Part shown: one piece after another, positions 34,153 through 44,560 of the stretch
Position numbering within the stretch: position 1 is the stretch's first letter
Layout: the number at the start of each line of letters is the position of its first letter
The notes under the pieces: model-generated
The model's input: only the letters and a program-made list of their open reading frames with translations
Told to the model about the DNA's origin: nothing
Database searches by the model: none
Translations under genes and position numbers: made by a program
NCBI RefSeq assembly: GCF_034355335.1
Contig: NZ_CP136422.1
Coordinates: forward strand, 2,886,501-2,950,500
DNA: 64,000 nt
DNA from: Blautia coccoides
Lineage (GTDB): Bacteria; Bacillota; Clostridia; Lachnospirales; Lachnospiraceae
Direction: 5' to 3'

Positions 34153-35028
34153 TCACACTGTGCTGGTATGTTTTTTTAAGTATTTCACAGCTCTGGTTCC
34201 TGCAAGCGCCCCTTCATAGACCGCTTTGGATACCTGGAGCAGGCCTCCGGTACAGTCGCCTGCGGCAAAAAGTCCGGGAAGGGCAGTGCTGGTGTCAGTC
34301 TCTACCATGATATGATTGTTTTCAATCATTAATCCCAATTTTCTCGCAATATCTGTACTCCCTGCGGTTCCCAGCGCCACGAAAAGTCCGTCCAGAGGAA
34401 ACTTTTCATGATCCTCCAGCTCCAGCCATTTCAGAGTGGGATCTCCTCCGGCAGAAATGATCTTTCTTGTCTCAACCTGGATCGTTCCTAAGGCTTCTTT
34501 TTCAAAAGTCGGCTCCATACCGTTGGTGAGGATGGTGACTTTTGCTGCCAGAGGTTCCAGAACCTTTGCTTCATGCAGGGCATATTCACCGTTGCCGATC
34601 ACGGCCACATCTTTCTGACGGTAGAAAAAACCGTCACAGATGGCACAGTAGCTGATGCCGCTGCCCTCATATCTACGGGCTTCCTTCAGGGCAAGGGTGT
34701 TTCGCTTTGTTCCTGTGGCCAGGATCAATGCCTTTGTCTGATAAGTGGATAGAATCGTGTGGACTGTGTAGTCGCCGTCATACTCCACAGACAGCATTTC
34801 ATCCTCTACAACCGGGACACCTAAAGCCTTGATCTGCTTTAGTCCGTTTTCATACAGCTCCTGCCCGGAAACAGGGTCGGGCAGTCCGTAATAGTTTTCA
34901 ATCTTTGCGGCTTTTTCCAGGGCACCGATACCCTTGTGTATGATGAGCGGCGTGATGCCGGAGCGTACTGCGTATAATGCGGCGGAGATACCGGCGGGAC
35001 CTGCGCCGGCGATGATCAGTTTTTCCAT
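34153..35028 (-). CDS. trxB: Thioredoxin reductase (FAD-dependent)
   Basis: A 291-residue NAD(P)H-dependent flavoprotein. FAD-binding GAGPAGISAALYAVR is at the N-terminus, the redox-active pair is in YCAICDGFF, the nucleotide-binding motif is VIGNGEYALHEA, and the FAD C-terminal motif is GLFAAGDCTGG. The pyridine-nucleotide motif is GNGEYA, not the strict GGGxSA, so cofactor preference is uncertain. The ATG at 35028 with AAGGAAG upstream is the likely start, not the longer frame to 35088. It supplies electrons to the adjacent CMPC thioredoxin. Confidence 0.95.
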   Translation of the reverse strand: MEKLIIAGAGPAGISAALYAVRSGITPLIIHKGIGALEKAAKIENYYGLPDPVSGQELYENGLKQIKALGVPVVEDEMLSVEYDGDYTVHTILSTYQTKALILATGTKRNTLALKEARRYEGSGISYCAICDGFFYRQKDVAVIGNGEYALHEAKVLEPLAAKVTILTNGMEPTFEKEALGTIQVETRKIISAGGDPTLKWLELEDHEKFPLDGLFVALGTAGSTDIARKLGLMIENNHIMVETDTSTALPGLFAAGDCTGGLLQVSKAVYEGALAGTRAVKYLKKHTSTV

Positions 35029-35191
35029 ATATTCAGGCACTTCCTTTCTTTCTACTCTTATCTTATCACAGATTTTACCAAAAGACACAGATTTTGTTGG
35101 TGACCTGGTTACATAAGAAAAAATCCTTTATAAAAACAGAGAAAAATGGTACAATATAGACATCAAGAAACGCCGGGAGGAGGAAAAATTG

Positions 35192-35929
35192 ATGGAAGAG
35201 GAAAAAAAGATTGAAAGACTGAGGGCAATCATTGATGAAAGCGCCTATACAGTTATTTTAAGCGGTTCCGGCATGATGGCAGAGTGTGGATACATGGGAA
35301 TGAAGACGCCGGAAAAGGCATATGAGATTGAAAAGACATACGGCGTGTCACCGGAGGATATTTTTACCAGTGTGTATTACAATAACAGGCCGGCAGAGTT
35401 TTTTAAATTTTACAGGAATGAGGTCCTTCAGGGAGATGTGGATACCAGTGAAACCTTTCGGACAGCCGCCAGAATGGAGCAGAAGGGAAGACTTAAGTGT
35501 ATCATTACCGGAAATATATATGAGTATCCGCAGAAGGCAGGCTGCCGCAATGTGATCAACCTGCACGGAAGTATTTATGAGAATATCTGTCCCCACTGCG
35601 GAAGAAAATATCCGCTGAAATATATAAAGGCATCAAAGAAAGTACCTCTGTGTGAGGACTGCAGCCGTGTTATCCGCCCGCAGGTAGCTCTATTTGGCGA
35701 GATGATGGACAGCCGGCTCATGACAAAGGCAACCTGGGAGATTGAGAATGCGGATACACTGATCCTCCTTGGGACGACACTGGATTCAGAGGTGTTTTCC
35801 AAGTATATCAAATACTTTGAGGGAAGGAATCTTGTCATTATCCATAAAGAGCACCACCACTCAGACAGCAGGGCAGACCTTGTGATCTGGGATGAGCCGA
35901 GAAATATTTTTACTAAACTAGGCTATTAA
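35192..35929 (+). CDS. Divergent sirtuin (Sir2-family NAD-dependent deacylase)
   Basis: A 245-residue Sir2-fold protein. Catalytic His is in NLHGS; the zinc ribbon has four Cys (CPHC and CEDC); RPQVALFGEMM and LILLGTTLDSEVF match the NAD pocket. The canonical GAGxSxxSGIPDFRG motif is replaced by SGSGMMAECGYMGMKTP, and TQNID by TGNIYEY, so NAD+ use may be altered. A TTG at 35189 is next to the ATG at 35192; the GGAGGAGG site favours the ATG. Divergent from trxB, with an extended -10 (TGGTACAAT) at about 35147-35154. Strong terminator after the gene. Confidence 0.82.
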   Translation: MEEEKKIERLRAIIDESAYTVILSGSGMMAECGYMGMKTPEKAYEIEKTYGVSPEDIFTSVYYNNRPAEFFKFYRNEVLQGDVDTSETFRTAARMEQKGRLKCIITGNIYEYPQKAGCRNVINLHGSIYENICPHCGRKYPLKYIKASKKVPLCEDCSRVIRPQVALFGEMMDSRLMTKATWEIENADTLILLGTTLDSEVFSKYIKYFEGRNLVIIHKEHHHSDSRADLVIWDEPRNIFTKLGY

Positions 35930-35944
35930 TATGAAAACCTAACA

Positions 35945-35981
35945 AAAAAGCGCCCTGTTTTTCGTGAATGGGGCGCTTTTT
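35945..35981 (+). terminator. Intrinsic terminator after the sirtuin gene
   Basis: AAAAAGCGCCC pairs with GGGCGCTTTTT around a 15-base loop. Confidence 0.88.
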
Positions 35982-36186
35982 AGATGTGGGTTTTGAGAAA
36001 ATGCCCACATTATTCACAAAAATTAAACGAAAATACAACTTGTATTTGTGAAATAAAGCAGTTGTATTTTTCTGTATACCGATTGGTACACGAAAACCTT
36101 CCAAAAACGGAGAGAAAACCATAAAAGAAATTGAAAAAATGTCTGAAAAAATGTCTCGAAAATCATAAGAAAGCCACATCTAAAAA
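35977..36186. repeat. MITE-like element with 13-bp terminal inverted repeats
   Basis: TTTTTAGATGTGG (35977-35989) and CCACATCTAAAAA (36174-36186) are perfect inverted repeats bounding 210 AT-rich bases. Inside are further palindromes: ATGTGGG/CCCACAT (35984-36010) and AAATACAAC/GTTGTATTT near 36030-36068. No ORF of note. The left arm overlaps the T tract of the sirtuin terminator. Confidence 0.5.
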
Positions 36187-36200
36187 AATATAAAGAAAGA

Positions 36201-36229
36201 TTGACAAATGAAAAAATTAGCTGTAATGT
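36201..36229 (+). promoter_or_regulatory. Promoter of the ATP synthase operon
   Basis: TTGACA (36201-36206) and TAATGT (36224-36229) with a 17-base spacer. The transcript would start near 36236, about 60 bases before atpB. Confidence 0.75.
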
Positions 36230-36298
36230 TTTCTGGAATCATAAATAAATAAGAAAGGAGAAGTTAAAAAATCATAAAATAGAAAGGGAGGATGTCCT

Positions 36299-36988
36299 AC
36301 GGGAACTATAGCGGATAGGATTACGGAAGAGCTGAACTGCGAGACCGTATTTACCATCCCAATTTTTGGCGGGATACCAGTCACGGAGTCTGTGGTGGTC
36401 ACCTGGATCATTATGGCAGCATTGACGATAATATCGATCGTTCTTGTCAGAAATCTGAAGGTGGAAAATCCCGGTAAGAAACAGTTGGCTCTGGAATCAG
36501 CTATTGGATTTCTGAATGACTTTTTCGCAGATATTCTGGGCGAGAGAGGAAAACAGTATATTCCTTACTTGATTACCGCTGCCATCTATATTGGCGTGGC
36601 TAACTTAATTGGTCTTCTGGGCTTCAAACCGCCCACAAAGGACTTAAACGTGACAGCAGGGCTGGCGATCATAAGCATCTTCCTGATTGAATATTCAGGA
36701 TGGAAGCAGAAAGGGTTTAAGCGGTTCATGCACAGTTTTGCAGAACCCATGGCCATTGTTACGCCGATCAACATTATGGAGATATTCATCCGTCCGGTGT
36801 CGCTGTGTATGCGACTGTTCGGCAATGTGATCGGATCATTTGTTGTAATGGAATTGATCAAAATGATCTTACCGGTTGTTTTACCCATTCCGTTCAGCTT
36901 TTATTTTGACATTTTCGATGGTCTGATCCAGGCCTACGTATTTGTTTTTTTAACTTCGCTCTTTATAAAGGAGCAGATAGAGGAGTGA
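36299..36988 (+). CDS. atpB: ATP synthase F0 subunit a
   Basis: The proton-channel subunit of F0, about 230 residues with five to six membrane helices. The essential arginine lies in helix 4, in SLCMRLFGNVIGSF. The frame is open well upstream of the first GTG (36392), and the upstream residues IADRITEELNCETVFTIPIF look like a genuine N-terminus preceding helix 1. No ATG, GTG or TTG exists there in frame. The best-placed codon after the AAAGGGAGG site (36283-36291) is ACG at 36299, seven bases on. An ATG at 36292 is in another frame and ends after eight codons. The start is therefore uncertain: a rare ACG start, a one-base error or a real frameshift. Confidence 0.85.
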   Translation, partial: TGTIADRITEELNCETVFTIPIFGGIPVTESVVVTWIIMAALTIISIVLVRNLKVENPGKKQLALESAIGFLNDFFADILGERGKQYIPYLITAAIYIGVANLIGLLGFKPPTKDLNVTAGLAIISIFLIEYSGWKQKGFKRFMHSFAEPMAIVTPINIMEIFIRPVSLCMRLFGNVIGSFVVMELIKMILPVVLPIPFSFYFDIFDGLIQAYVFVFLTSLFIKEQIEE

Positions 36989-37059
36989 CCGCAACTGTGA
37001 AAACAGCGAACAGCTGCGGGTGATTATTAAAAATATATTTGGAAAAGGAGAACAGAGAT

Positions 37060-37275
37060 ATGTTAACAGCAATTGGTGCAGGTATGGCAGTTTTAACAGG
37101 TTTAGGAGCAGGTTTAGGTATCGGTCTTGCAACATCTAAGGCAACAGAAGCGATCGCAAGGCAGCCGGAGGCAGAGGGAAAGATCAGCAAAGCACTGCTG
37201 CTTGGATGTGCACTGGCAGAGGCAACTGCTATTTACGGTTTCGTAATCGCTTTATTACTCTTATTCGTAAAATAA
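37060..37275 (+). CDS. atpE: ATP synthase F0 subunit c
   Basis: A 71-residue hairpin of two membrane helices joined by the ARQPEAEGK loop; it forms the rotor ring. The ion-binding carboxylate is Glu in [12 protein letters not shown]. The Gln and Ser ligands found in Na+-dependent c subunits are replaced by Ile (GLGIGL) and Ala (EAT), so a proton-driven ring is more likely. Start at 37060 with AAAGGAGAA upstream; the longer frame to 37039 contains only leader codons. Confidence 0.95.
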   Translation: MLTAIGAGMAVLTGLGAGLGIGLATSKATEAIARQPEAEGKISKALLLGCALAEATAIYGFVIALLLLFVK

Positions 37276-37294
37276 GGAAGGCAGGTGAAGACAG

Positions 37295-37792
37295 GTGCTG
37301 AGTTTAGGCTGGGGCCTTATCTGGACCATAATTAACCTGATAGTTCTTTATCTCTTACTGAAAAAATTCCTGATCGGACCGTTACTGGGAATCATGGAAA
37401 AAAGAAAGACACTCATCGCACAGCAGCTTGAAAATGCCAGAACGACAGAAGGAAAGGCGAATGAGCTGAAAGGCCAGTATGAAATGGCAATAAGCGGTGC
37501 AAAATCCGAGTCCGCACAGATCATCGAGGAAGCAAAAGCCGATGCAAGGACCCTGACAGAGCGTACCGTTCGGGAAGCTAATGAGCAGGCGGCAAGAATC
37601 CTGGAAAGTGCCAGAAAGACGGCAGAACAGGAAAAGGAAAATGCCCTGGCAGGCGCAAAATCCGAGATTGCAGGTCTTGCTGTGGAAGCAGCTAAGAAGA
37701 TGCTTGCAGGCGGAAGCGAAGCGGGAAGCAGAATGCTCTACGATACATTTTTAGCAGAAGCGGGTGATGCAGATGACAGAGAGTCTGAATAA
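37295..37792 (+). CDS. atpF: ATP synthase F0 subunit b
   Basis: A 165-residue peripheral stalk subunit: one N-terminal membrane helix (WGLIWTIINLIVLYLLLKKF) followed by a long, charged, Ala-rich coiled coil. It holds F1 to F0. The start is GTG at 37295; no ATG fits. Nineteen bases separate it from atpE, and its end overlaps atpH by 20 bases. Confidence 0.93.
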   Translation: MLSLGWGLIWTIINLIVLYLLLKKFLIGPLLGIMEKRKTLIAQQLENARTTEGKANELKGQYEMAISGAKSESAQIIEEAKADARTLTERTVREANEQAARILESARKTAEQEKENALAGAKSEIAGLAVEAAKKMLAGGSEAGSRMLYDTFLAEAGDADDRESE

Positions 37793-38276
37793 TTACGGGA
37801 AAGTGCTGTATGAGCTGAATATTTCACCGGAATCTGCAGCCGGCGCACGAGAACTTTTAGAGAAAGTTCCCCAGGTGTCGGAAGTGCTTTCAAGCCCTGT
37901 TGTATCCCTGGCGGCGAAGCAGAGAGTGGTAGACCGGATTTTTCCGAGAGAGATACATAATTTTATGAAAATACTGTGCAGATACCACAAAGCTGGTGAG
38001 GCACAGGAGATTTTTAAGGCATATCAGGAATATTACAACGAAAAAAACAATATTTTAAATGCAACTCTGTCTTATGTGGTACTTCCTACAGAGGAGCAGC
38101 TTACAGGAATCAAAAGATTTCTCTGCAGGCAATACCACGTAAAGGATGTAGCATTTCAGTTACAGGAAGAAAAAGACCTGGTGGGCGGATTTACCCTCCG
38201 CGTAGGTGACCAGGAGATTGATTACAGCCTGAAAGGCAAGATCAATGCACTACAACAAAAATTGACCTGGAGGTGA
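37773..38276 (+). CDS. atpH: ATP synthase F1 subunit delta
   Basis: A 167-residue OSCP/delta subunit linking the peripheral stalk to F1. Family features include [11 protein letters not shown] at the N-terminus, the central [11 protein letters not shown] segment and a C-terminal [20 protein letters not shown]. The ATG at 37773 with GCGGGTG upstream is preferred over the GTG at 37764. It overlaps atpF, showing translational coupling, and its stop overlaps the atpA ribosome site. Confidence 0.93.
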   Translation: MTESLNNYGKVLYELNISPESAAGARELLEKVPQVSEVLSSPVVSLAAKQRVVDRIFPREIHNFMKILCRYHKAGEAQEIFKAYQEYYNEKNNILNATLSYVVLPTEEQLTGIKRFLCRQYHVKDVAFQLQEEKDLVGGFTLRVGDQEIDYSLKGKINALQQKLTWR

Positions 38277-38281
38277 ACGCT

Positions 38282-39790
38282 TTGAGTTCAATCAATTCAG
38301 AGGAGATTATTTCCATTCTGAAAGAAGAAATAGAGAATTTCGATATGACAACGGGTGTCCGTGAAGTGGGAAACGTAATCTGGGTCGGTGACGGAATTGC
38401 GACTGTTTATGGAATAGACCATGCGATGTACGGAGAAATCGTGACGTTTGAGAACGGTGTCAAAGGTATGGTGCAGGATATCAAGAGAAATGAAATTGGT
38501 GTCATCATATTCGGAAAAGACATGGGGATCAAAGAGGGCACAAAAGTGGTCCGCACAAAGAAAAGAGCAGGTATCCCGGTTGGTGAAGGCTATATCGGAA
38601 GGATCGTGGATGCCCTGGGCGCGCCCATTGATGGAAAAGGCGGGATCGAAGCAAAAGATTACCGTCCCATTGAGCAGGAGGCACCCGGTATCATTGACCG
38701 TAAATCCGTCTCTGTTCCCATGGAGACAGGTATTCTGGCCATTGACTCCATGTTTCCTATCGGCCGGGGACAGCGTGAGCTGATCATCGGTGACCGTCAG
38801 ACAGGTAAGACCTCGATCGCCATTGATGCCATCCTGAACCAGAAGGGCAAGGATGTCATGTGTATTTATGTGGCGATCGGACAGAAAGCGTCTACAGTTG
38901 CAAAACTGACCGGCACTCTGGAGAAATACGGAGCTATGGACTATACCACAGTTTTTGCCGCAACGGCCAGCGACTGTGCACCCCTTCAGTATATTGTTCC
39001 TTACTCGGGAACAGCTCTGGCAGAGTATTTTATGCATCAGGGTAAGGATGTGCTCATCGTATATGACGACCTGTCAAAACACGCGGTGGCTTACCGAGCC
39101 CTTTCCCTGCTTCTGGAGCGTTCTCCGGGACGTGAGGCATATCCGGGTGACGTATTCTACCTGCATTCCAGACTGCTGGAGCGTTCCAGCCGTTTGAGCG
39201 ACGAGGCAGGCGGCGGTTCCATCACAGCACTGCCCATCATTGAAACCCAGGCAGGCGATGTTTCCGCGTATATACCGACCAATGTAATTTCCATTACAGA
39301 CGGACAGATCTTCCTGGAGAGCGACTTGTTTTTTGCCGGCAACCGTCCGGCGGTCAATGTGGGTCTCTCCGTATCACGTGTAGGCGGTGCAGCCCAGACA
39401 AAAGCTATGAAAAAGGCTTCCGGAAGCATGCGTATCGACCTGGCACAGTACAGGGAAATGGAAGTGTTTACACAGTTTGCGTCTGACCTGGATGATGCCA
39501 CGAAAGAGCAGCTCTCCTATGGAAAGACGCTGATGGAGCTTTTGAAACAGCCTCTGTGCCATCCGCTTTCCAACCATGAGCAGGTTATCACCCTCTGGAC
39601 TGCAACACATAAGGTATTTTCCGATGTGGAAATTAAGAACGTGAAGGCATTCCAGGCAGATATGCTTGCATACTTCGAGAAAAACCATCCGGAAGTCGGT
39701 CAGGAGATTGAGGAGAAAAAAGTCCTCTCTGACGAGCTGGGTGAGAAGATTTTAAAAGTGGCAGAGGAATTTAAGAATAAGAGCAGGTGA
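38282..39790 (+). CDS. atpA: ATP synthase F1 subunit alpha
   Basis: A 502-residue non-catalytic nucleotide-binding subunit of F1. Walker A is GDRQTGKT (about 169-176), and the signature near the C-terminus includes [17 protein letters not shown] with the Arg that reaches the catalytic site. CTGGAGG ends at 38273, eight bases before the TTG at 38282, which makes this TTG a better start than the GTG at 38273 inside the ribosome site. The sequence before helix one ([19 protein letters not shown]) is typical. Confidence 0.96.
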   Translation: MSSINSEEIISILKEEIENFDMTTGVREVGNVIWVGDGIATVYGIDHAMYGEIVTFENGVKGMVQDIKRNEIGVIIFGKDMGIKEGTKVVRTKKRAGIPVGEGYIGRIVDALGAPIDGKGGIEAKDYRPIEQEAPGIIDRKSVSVPMETGILAIDSMFPIGRGQRELIIGDRQTGKTSIAIDAILNQKGKDVMCIYVAIGQKASTVAKLTGTLEKYGAMDYTTVFAATASDCAPLQYIVPYSGTALAEYFMHQGKDVLIVYDDLSKHAVAYRALSLLLERSPGREAYPGDVFYLHSRLLERSSRLSDEAGGGSITALPIIETQAGDVSAYIPTNVISITDGQIFLESDLFFAGNRPAVNVGLSVSRVGGAAQTKAMKKASGSMRIDLAQYREMEVFTQFASDLDDATKEQLSYGKTLMELLKQPLCHPLSNHEQVITLWTATHKVFSDVEIKNVKAFQADMLAYFEKNHPEVGQEIEEKKVLSDELGEKILKVAEEFKNKSR

Positions 39791-39794
39791 TGAG

Positions 39795-40694
39795 ATGGCA
39801 AGTGCAAAAGAGATACAAAGCCGTATAAATAGTATCCAGGACACGATGAAGATCACCAACGCCATGTATATGATATCCTCCTCCAAATTAAAGAGAGCCA
39901 GGAAGGTGCTGGCAGATACAGAACCGTATTTTTACGCTCTGCAGTCTGCGATCGGCAGGGTCCTTCGTCATATGCCTCCCGATACGGAGGGAAACCGCTA
40001 CTTTGATGAGCGGTCATCCGTACCAAAAGAGGAACGCAGAACAGGCTACATCGTAGTTTCTGCAGACAAAGGTCTTGCCGGCGCTTATAATCACAATGTG
40101 TTTAAGATAGCGGAAGAATGTATGGAAAAAGACGCGCATCCCCAGCTCTTTGTATTGGGCGAGGTGGGAAGGCAGTATTTCTACAAGAAAAATGTGGATG
40201 TGGATACCAATTTCCGGTTCACGGTACAGAAGCCCACAATGCACCGGGCCAGGGTGATCTCAGAGAAGATGATCGCCAGCTATCTGACCGGCGAATTGGA
40301 TGAAGTGTATATTATCTACACGAGAATGGCCAATGCCGCCAATATGGTGGCAGAGATGCAGCAGCTTCTTCCCCTTAAAAAGGCAAGCTTCCATACACCG
40401 GCACAGGTGATGGTGGATATTCATCAGGAGGAGATCGAGATGGTTCCCTCCGCAGAAGAAGTCCTGAACAGCATTGTTCCCAATTACCTGCACGGTATCA
40501 TTTACGGCTGTCTGGTGGAGTCTTATGCCAGTGAGCATAATTCCCGTATGATGGCCATGGATGCAGCTACCAGCAGCGCAAAAGACATGCTGAAAGATTT
40601 ATCAATAAAATATAATCGTGTGCGTCAGGCTGCGATCACCCAGGAGATCACTGAGGTCATCAGCGGCGCTAAGGCGCAGAAGAATAAAAACTAG
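39795..40694 (+). CDS. atpG: ATP synthase F1 subunit gamma
   Basis: A 299-residue central shaft subunit. The N-terminal helix (KEIQSRINSIQDTMKITNAMYMI) and the C-terminal helix (MLKDLSIKYNRVRQAAITQEITEVISGA) form the antiparallel coiled coil that turns inside the alpha-beta ring; the Rossmann-like middle part has SADKGLAGAYN. Four bases after atpA, with a CAGGTGATGAG ribosome site. Confidence 0.96.
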   Translation: MASAKEIQSRINSIQDTMKITNAMYMISSSKLKRARKVLADTEPYFYALQSAIGRVLRHMPPDTEGNRYFDERSSVPKEERRTGYIVVSADKGLAGAYNHNVFKIAEECMEKDAHPQLFVLGEVGRQYFYKKNVDVDTNFRFTVQKPTMHRARVISEKMIASYLTGELDEVYIIYTRMANAANMVAEMQQLLPLKKASFHTPAQVMVDIHQEEIEMVPSAEEVLNSIVPNYLHGIIYGCLVESYASEHNSRMMAMDAATSSAKDMLKDLSIKYNRVRQAAITQEITEVISGAKAQKNKN

Positions 40695-40726
40695 CGAACA
40701 GGAAGGAGGTTTCCTCACGACTGTGA

Positions 40727-42127
<1,401 letters not shown>

Positions 42128-42154
42128 TGCCGGGCGGAAAAGGAGTGCATGTAT

Positions 42155-42568
42155 ATGAATACATTCGGACTGAATATCGTTTCCAGTGATAAAGATTTTT
42201 ATCACGGCAGAGGAACCAGTATCATGCTTCCTGCAAAGGACGGACAGATTTCCATTCTGGCCCACCATGCGGATATGATGGTCGCCATTGTACCCGGTGA
42301 AATGCGTTTTAAACCCGCTGACAGCCAGGAGTGGAAGACAGCGATCGTGGGAAACGGGTTTGCGCAGATCATCAATAACCGTGTGACAGTTTTGGTAGAC
42401 AGCTGTGAATACCCTGAAAATATTGACCTGAAGCGTGCCCAGGATGCGCTGGACCGCGCTGAGGAACAGCTCAGGCAGCAGCAAAGTCTGCAGGAATACT
42501 ATGTATCCAAGGCATCCCTTGCAAGAGCCATGGCCCGTATGAAAGCGGCGAAAAAGCATGATATATAA
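42155..42568 (+). CDS. atpC: ATP synthase F1 subunit epsilon
   Basis: A 137-residue subunit with an N-terminal beta-sandwich (LPAKDGQISILAHHADMMVAI) and a C-terminal helical hairpin that can inhibit ATP hydrolysis. AAAGGAG ends nine bases before the ATG at 42155, favouring it over the ATG at 42149. It closes the atpBEFHAGDC operon and is followed by a terminator. No atpI is seen upstream. Confidence 0.94.
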   Translation: MNTFGLNIVSSDKDFYHGRGTSIMLPAKDGQISILAHHADMMVAIVPGEMRFKPADSQEWKTAIVGNGFAQIINNRVTVLVDSCEYPENIDLKRAQDALDRAEEQLRQQQSLQEYYVSKASLARAMARMKAAKKHDI

Positions 42569-42581
42569 GTTGTTTTAACAG

Positions 42582-42613
42582 GAGATGAGGAAATGTTCCT
42601 CGTCTCTTTTTTT
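42582..42613 (+). terminator. Intrinsic terminator of the ATP synthase operon
   Basis: GAGATGAGG pairs with CCTCGTCTC (one G-U) and is followed by seven T residues. Confidence 0.9.
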
Positions 42614-42617
42614 AACC

Positions 42618-42673
42618 GCTGCCGGGAATGCAGCGGACGAATGTTTACATTCACCCACCGCACTCCCGGCAGC
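42618..42673. repeat. 10-bp inverted repeat between converging operons
   Basis: GCTGCCGGGA (42618-42627) and TCCCGGCAGC (42664-42673). It lies at the end of the minus-strand ABC cassette and may stop that transcript, though a T tract is lacking. Confidence 0.45.
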
Positions 42674-42689
42674 ATAGGATCCTTTGATA

Positions 42690-43460
42690 TCATAAGGACT
42701 TTTTATTAAAAATGAGAATGGATAGCAGCAGATTCACCACTGAGAGAATGGCAGTAACTATCACTGCATAAGTAAAATCAGAGATATCCGCTGTCTTCGG
42801 AAGCAGACTGTAAGAGGCCATTAACTGTGCAGGCAGATATTTTTTCAGAGCAGGGATAAATGCCAGAAGATAGAAAACAAAAAAGGTGCCTCCGGTACCG
42901 GCCAATACCATATAGTTGGTACTGCACAGGGCGGACATGAGCATTATAAGCGTGATCAGCCATATTCCTGTCATATAGAGACAGAAGGCCCCGAAAAATA
43001 TATGGGATGCCATGCTGTTGTCCCAGAAATACATATTGTAGGCATAGGTGACTCCGAAAGAGATCCAGTAGCAGCCGGTCCAGAGAAGAAAGGCGGCGAT
43101 GGATTTTGAGAGGAGCAGTTTCCACCTATGCATGCCTTTGGTGAGAATATTGATCAGAGTGCCCTTCTGATATTCTGTAGTTAAGATCCCACTGGTGATG
43201 ACAATAAAAATGATCAGAAACAGCGGAATATTTTTGTAAAACTGCGTCCAGGATGTAAAGACATCCACCTTGATTTCAGTCAATACCATGCCGCTTTCTT
43301 CCAGGGAACCGGTAAAGGTTTTAAGCATCCAGGGCAGCAGCTTGGCAGTCAGAGGATTCATGATCCCAAATAAAACAGACAGGATCACAAGCAGAGGCAT
43401 TCGGCCGGTGCGCAGAGATTCCAGAAATTCTTTTTTGGTAAATGCTGTGAGCTGTCTCAT
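42690..43460 (-). CDS. ABC-2 type transporter permease
   Basis: A 256-residue integral membrane protein with about six helices, arranged as in ABC-2 export permeases (N-terminal FTKKEFLESLRTGRMPLLVILSVLFG, then a helix pair after TTEYQKGTLINILTKGMHRWKLLLSK). It partners with the adjacent ATPase, whose gene overlaps it by four bases. Together with the PLDc_N protein and the XRE regulator it forms a cassette common in Clostridia; the exported compound is unknown (lantibiotic or stress-related export has been proposed for relatives). Confidence 0.88.
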   Translation of the reverse strand: MRQLTAFTKKEFLESLRTGRMPLLVILSVLFGIMNPLTAKLLPWMLKTFTGSLEESGMVLTEIKVDVFTSWTQFYKNIPLFLIIFIVITSGILTTEYQKGTLINILTKGMHRWKLLLSKSIAAFLLWTGCYWISFGVTYAYNMYFWDNSMASHIFFGAFCLYMTGIWLITLIMLMSALCSTNYMVLAGTGGTFFVFYLLAFIPALKKYLPAQLMASYSLLPKTADISDFTYAVIVTAILSVVNLLLSILIFNKKSL

Positions 43461-44359
43461 ATTCCAACCACCTCCATAAACAGATTTTCCAGAGTGGCTT
43501 CCCGCATTTCCACCTTCTGGACACAGATTTCATTGTCCGCCAGAAGCCTCATGGCATTTGTCATATCTCTTTCACTTTTTCCGGGGAAAAACAGGTGGAC
43601 AGCGCCAATCCTCTCGCTGCCGGGCATGGATGCCGCTATGGCATCGGCATCCTGTGGATTGAAAAACTCCATATCAAATCCTGTGCCTTTTCGTTTGTTT
43701 TTTATTTCTTCCAGGGTACCCTGCAGGGCAGTACATCCGTTGTGAAGAAGAGCGATCTCATCACAGATCCGCTCCACATCTGAGAGGATATGTGTGGAGA
43801 AGACAACTGTGGTATGGTCCTTCACAGAGAGGAGGATGTCCAGGATCTCTTTTCTGCCCAGGGGATCCAGGGCGGATGTGGGCTCATCGCAGATCAGCAG
43901 CCGGGGTTCGTTTAAAAGTGCTTGAGCGATTCCGAGACGCTGTTTCATTCCCCTTGAGAAGCCATGGATACGCTTATTTTCTTTGTCCAGCCCCACCAGA
44001 TCCAGCAGCTCATGGGAATTTCGGCGGATTCTGTCTGAGGGCATTCCTGTAATCTCTCCGCAGAGCCGGAGATACTCAGAAGGGGTCATGTATCCGTAAA
44101 ATTCGGGGACATCTGGAAGATAGCCGATAAAACGGTTGGTCCTGTTTTGACCGTAGCGGACGGTTTCCCCGTTTACCGTGATCTTTCCGCTGTCTGCCTG
44201 CAGAAGTCCCAGGATCATCTTCATAGTGGTGGTTTTCCCCGCTCCGTTTTGCCCGATAAATCCAAAAATAGAGTGTTCCGGTACGGTAAAGCTCAGGTCA
44301 TCTATGATTTTTTTGCTCCCGAAGGATTTTGATAAATGGGAGAGGGTCAGCATATCCAT
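43457..44359 (-). CDS. ABC transporter ATP-binding protein
   Basis: A 300-residue ATPase of the BcrA/drug-export type. Walker A GQNGAGKTT, signature FSRGMKQRLGIAQAL, Walker B LLICDEPTSALDP and switch His in VFSTHIL are all intact. A C-terminal extension of about 80 residues follows the ATPase core. Its ATG directly follows the stop of the PLDc_N gene and overlaps the permease gene by four bases at its end, so the proteins are made together. Confidence 0.94.
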   Translation of the reverse strand: MDMLTLSHLSKSFGSKKIIDDLSFTVPEHSIFGFIGQNGAGKTTTMKMILGLLQADSGKITVNGETVRYGQNRTNRFIGYLPDVPEFYGYMTPSEYLRLCGEITGMPSDRIRRNSHELLDLVGLDKENKRIHGFSRGMKQRLGIAQALLNEPRLLICDEPTSALDPLGRKEILDILLSVKDHTTVVFSTHILSDVERICDEIALLHNGCTALQGTLEEIKNKRKGTGFDMEFFNPQDADAIAASMPGSERIGAVHLFFPGKSERDMTNAMRLLADNEICVQKVEMREATLENLFMEVVGI

Positions 44360-44560
44360 TTAGCTGTCCTCCCTTCCCAGCAGAAGGTACAGTACCGGAC
44401 CGATAAATTCCATACCGATGATGGTAATGACCAGCCACAAGGCCCGTGAGCCTCTCTTGTAATTTTTATGGGTGAGTATGTGCCGCAGGGTTATAAAAAG
44501 CAGAAGGAACTGCACAACGGCCAATGGAATGAGAAACGGTAAAAGGTCAGAAAATATCAT
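44360..44560 (-). CDS. PLDc_N domain membrane protein
   Basis: A 66-residue protein with two membrane helices and the PLDc_N motif (HKNYKRGSRALWLVI, then GPVLYLLLGRED). Such small proteins accompany ABC exporters in Bacillota and may modulate them. Its ATG overlaps the regulator's stop by four bases (ATGA), and the ATPase gene follows without a gap. Confidence 0.9.
   Translation of the reverse strand: MIFSDLLPFLIPLAVVQFLLLFITLRHILTHKNYKRGSRALWLVITIIGMEFIGPVLYLLLGREDS

Noticed and set aside
38297..39037. 246-residue ORF on the minus strand inside atpA
   Set aside because: It is the mirror of a highly conserved gene, has no ribosome site and no recognisable domain.
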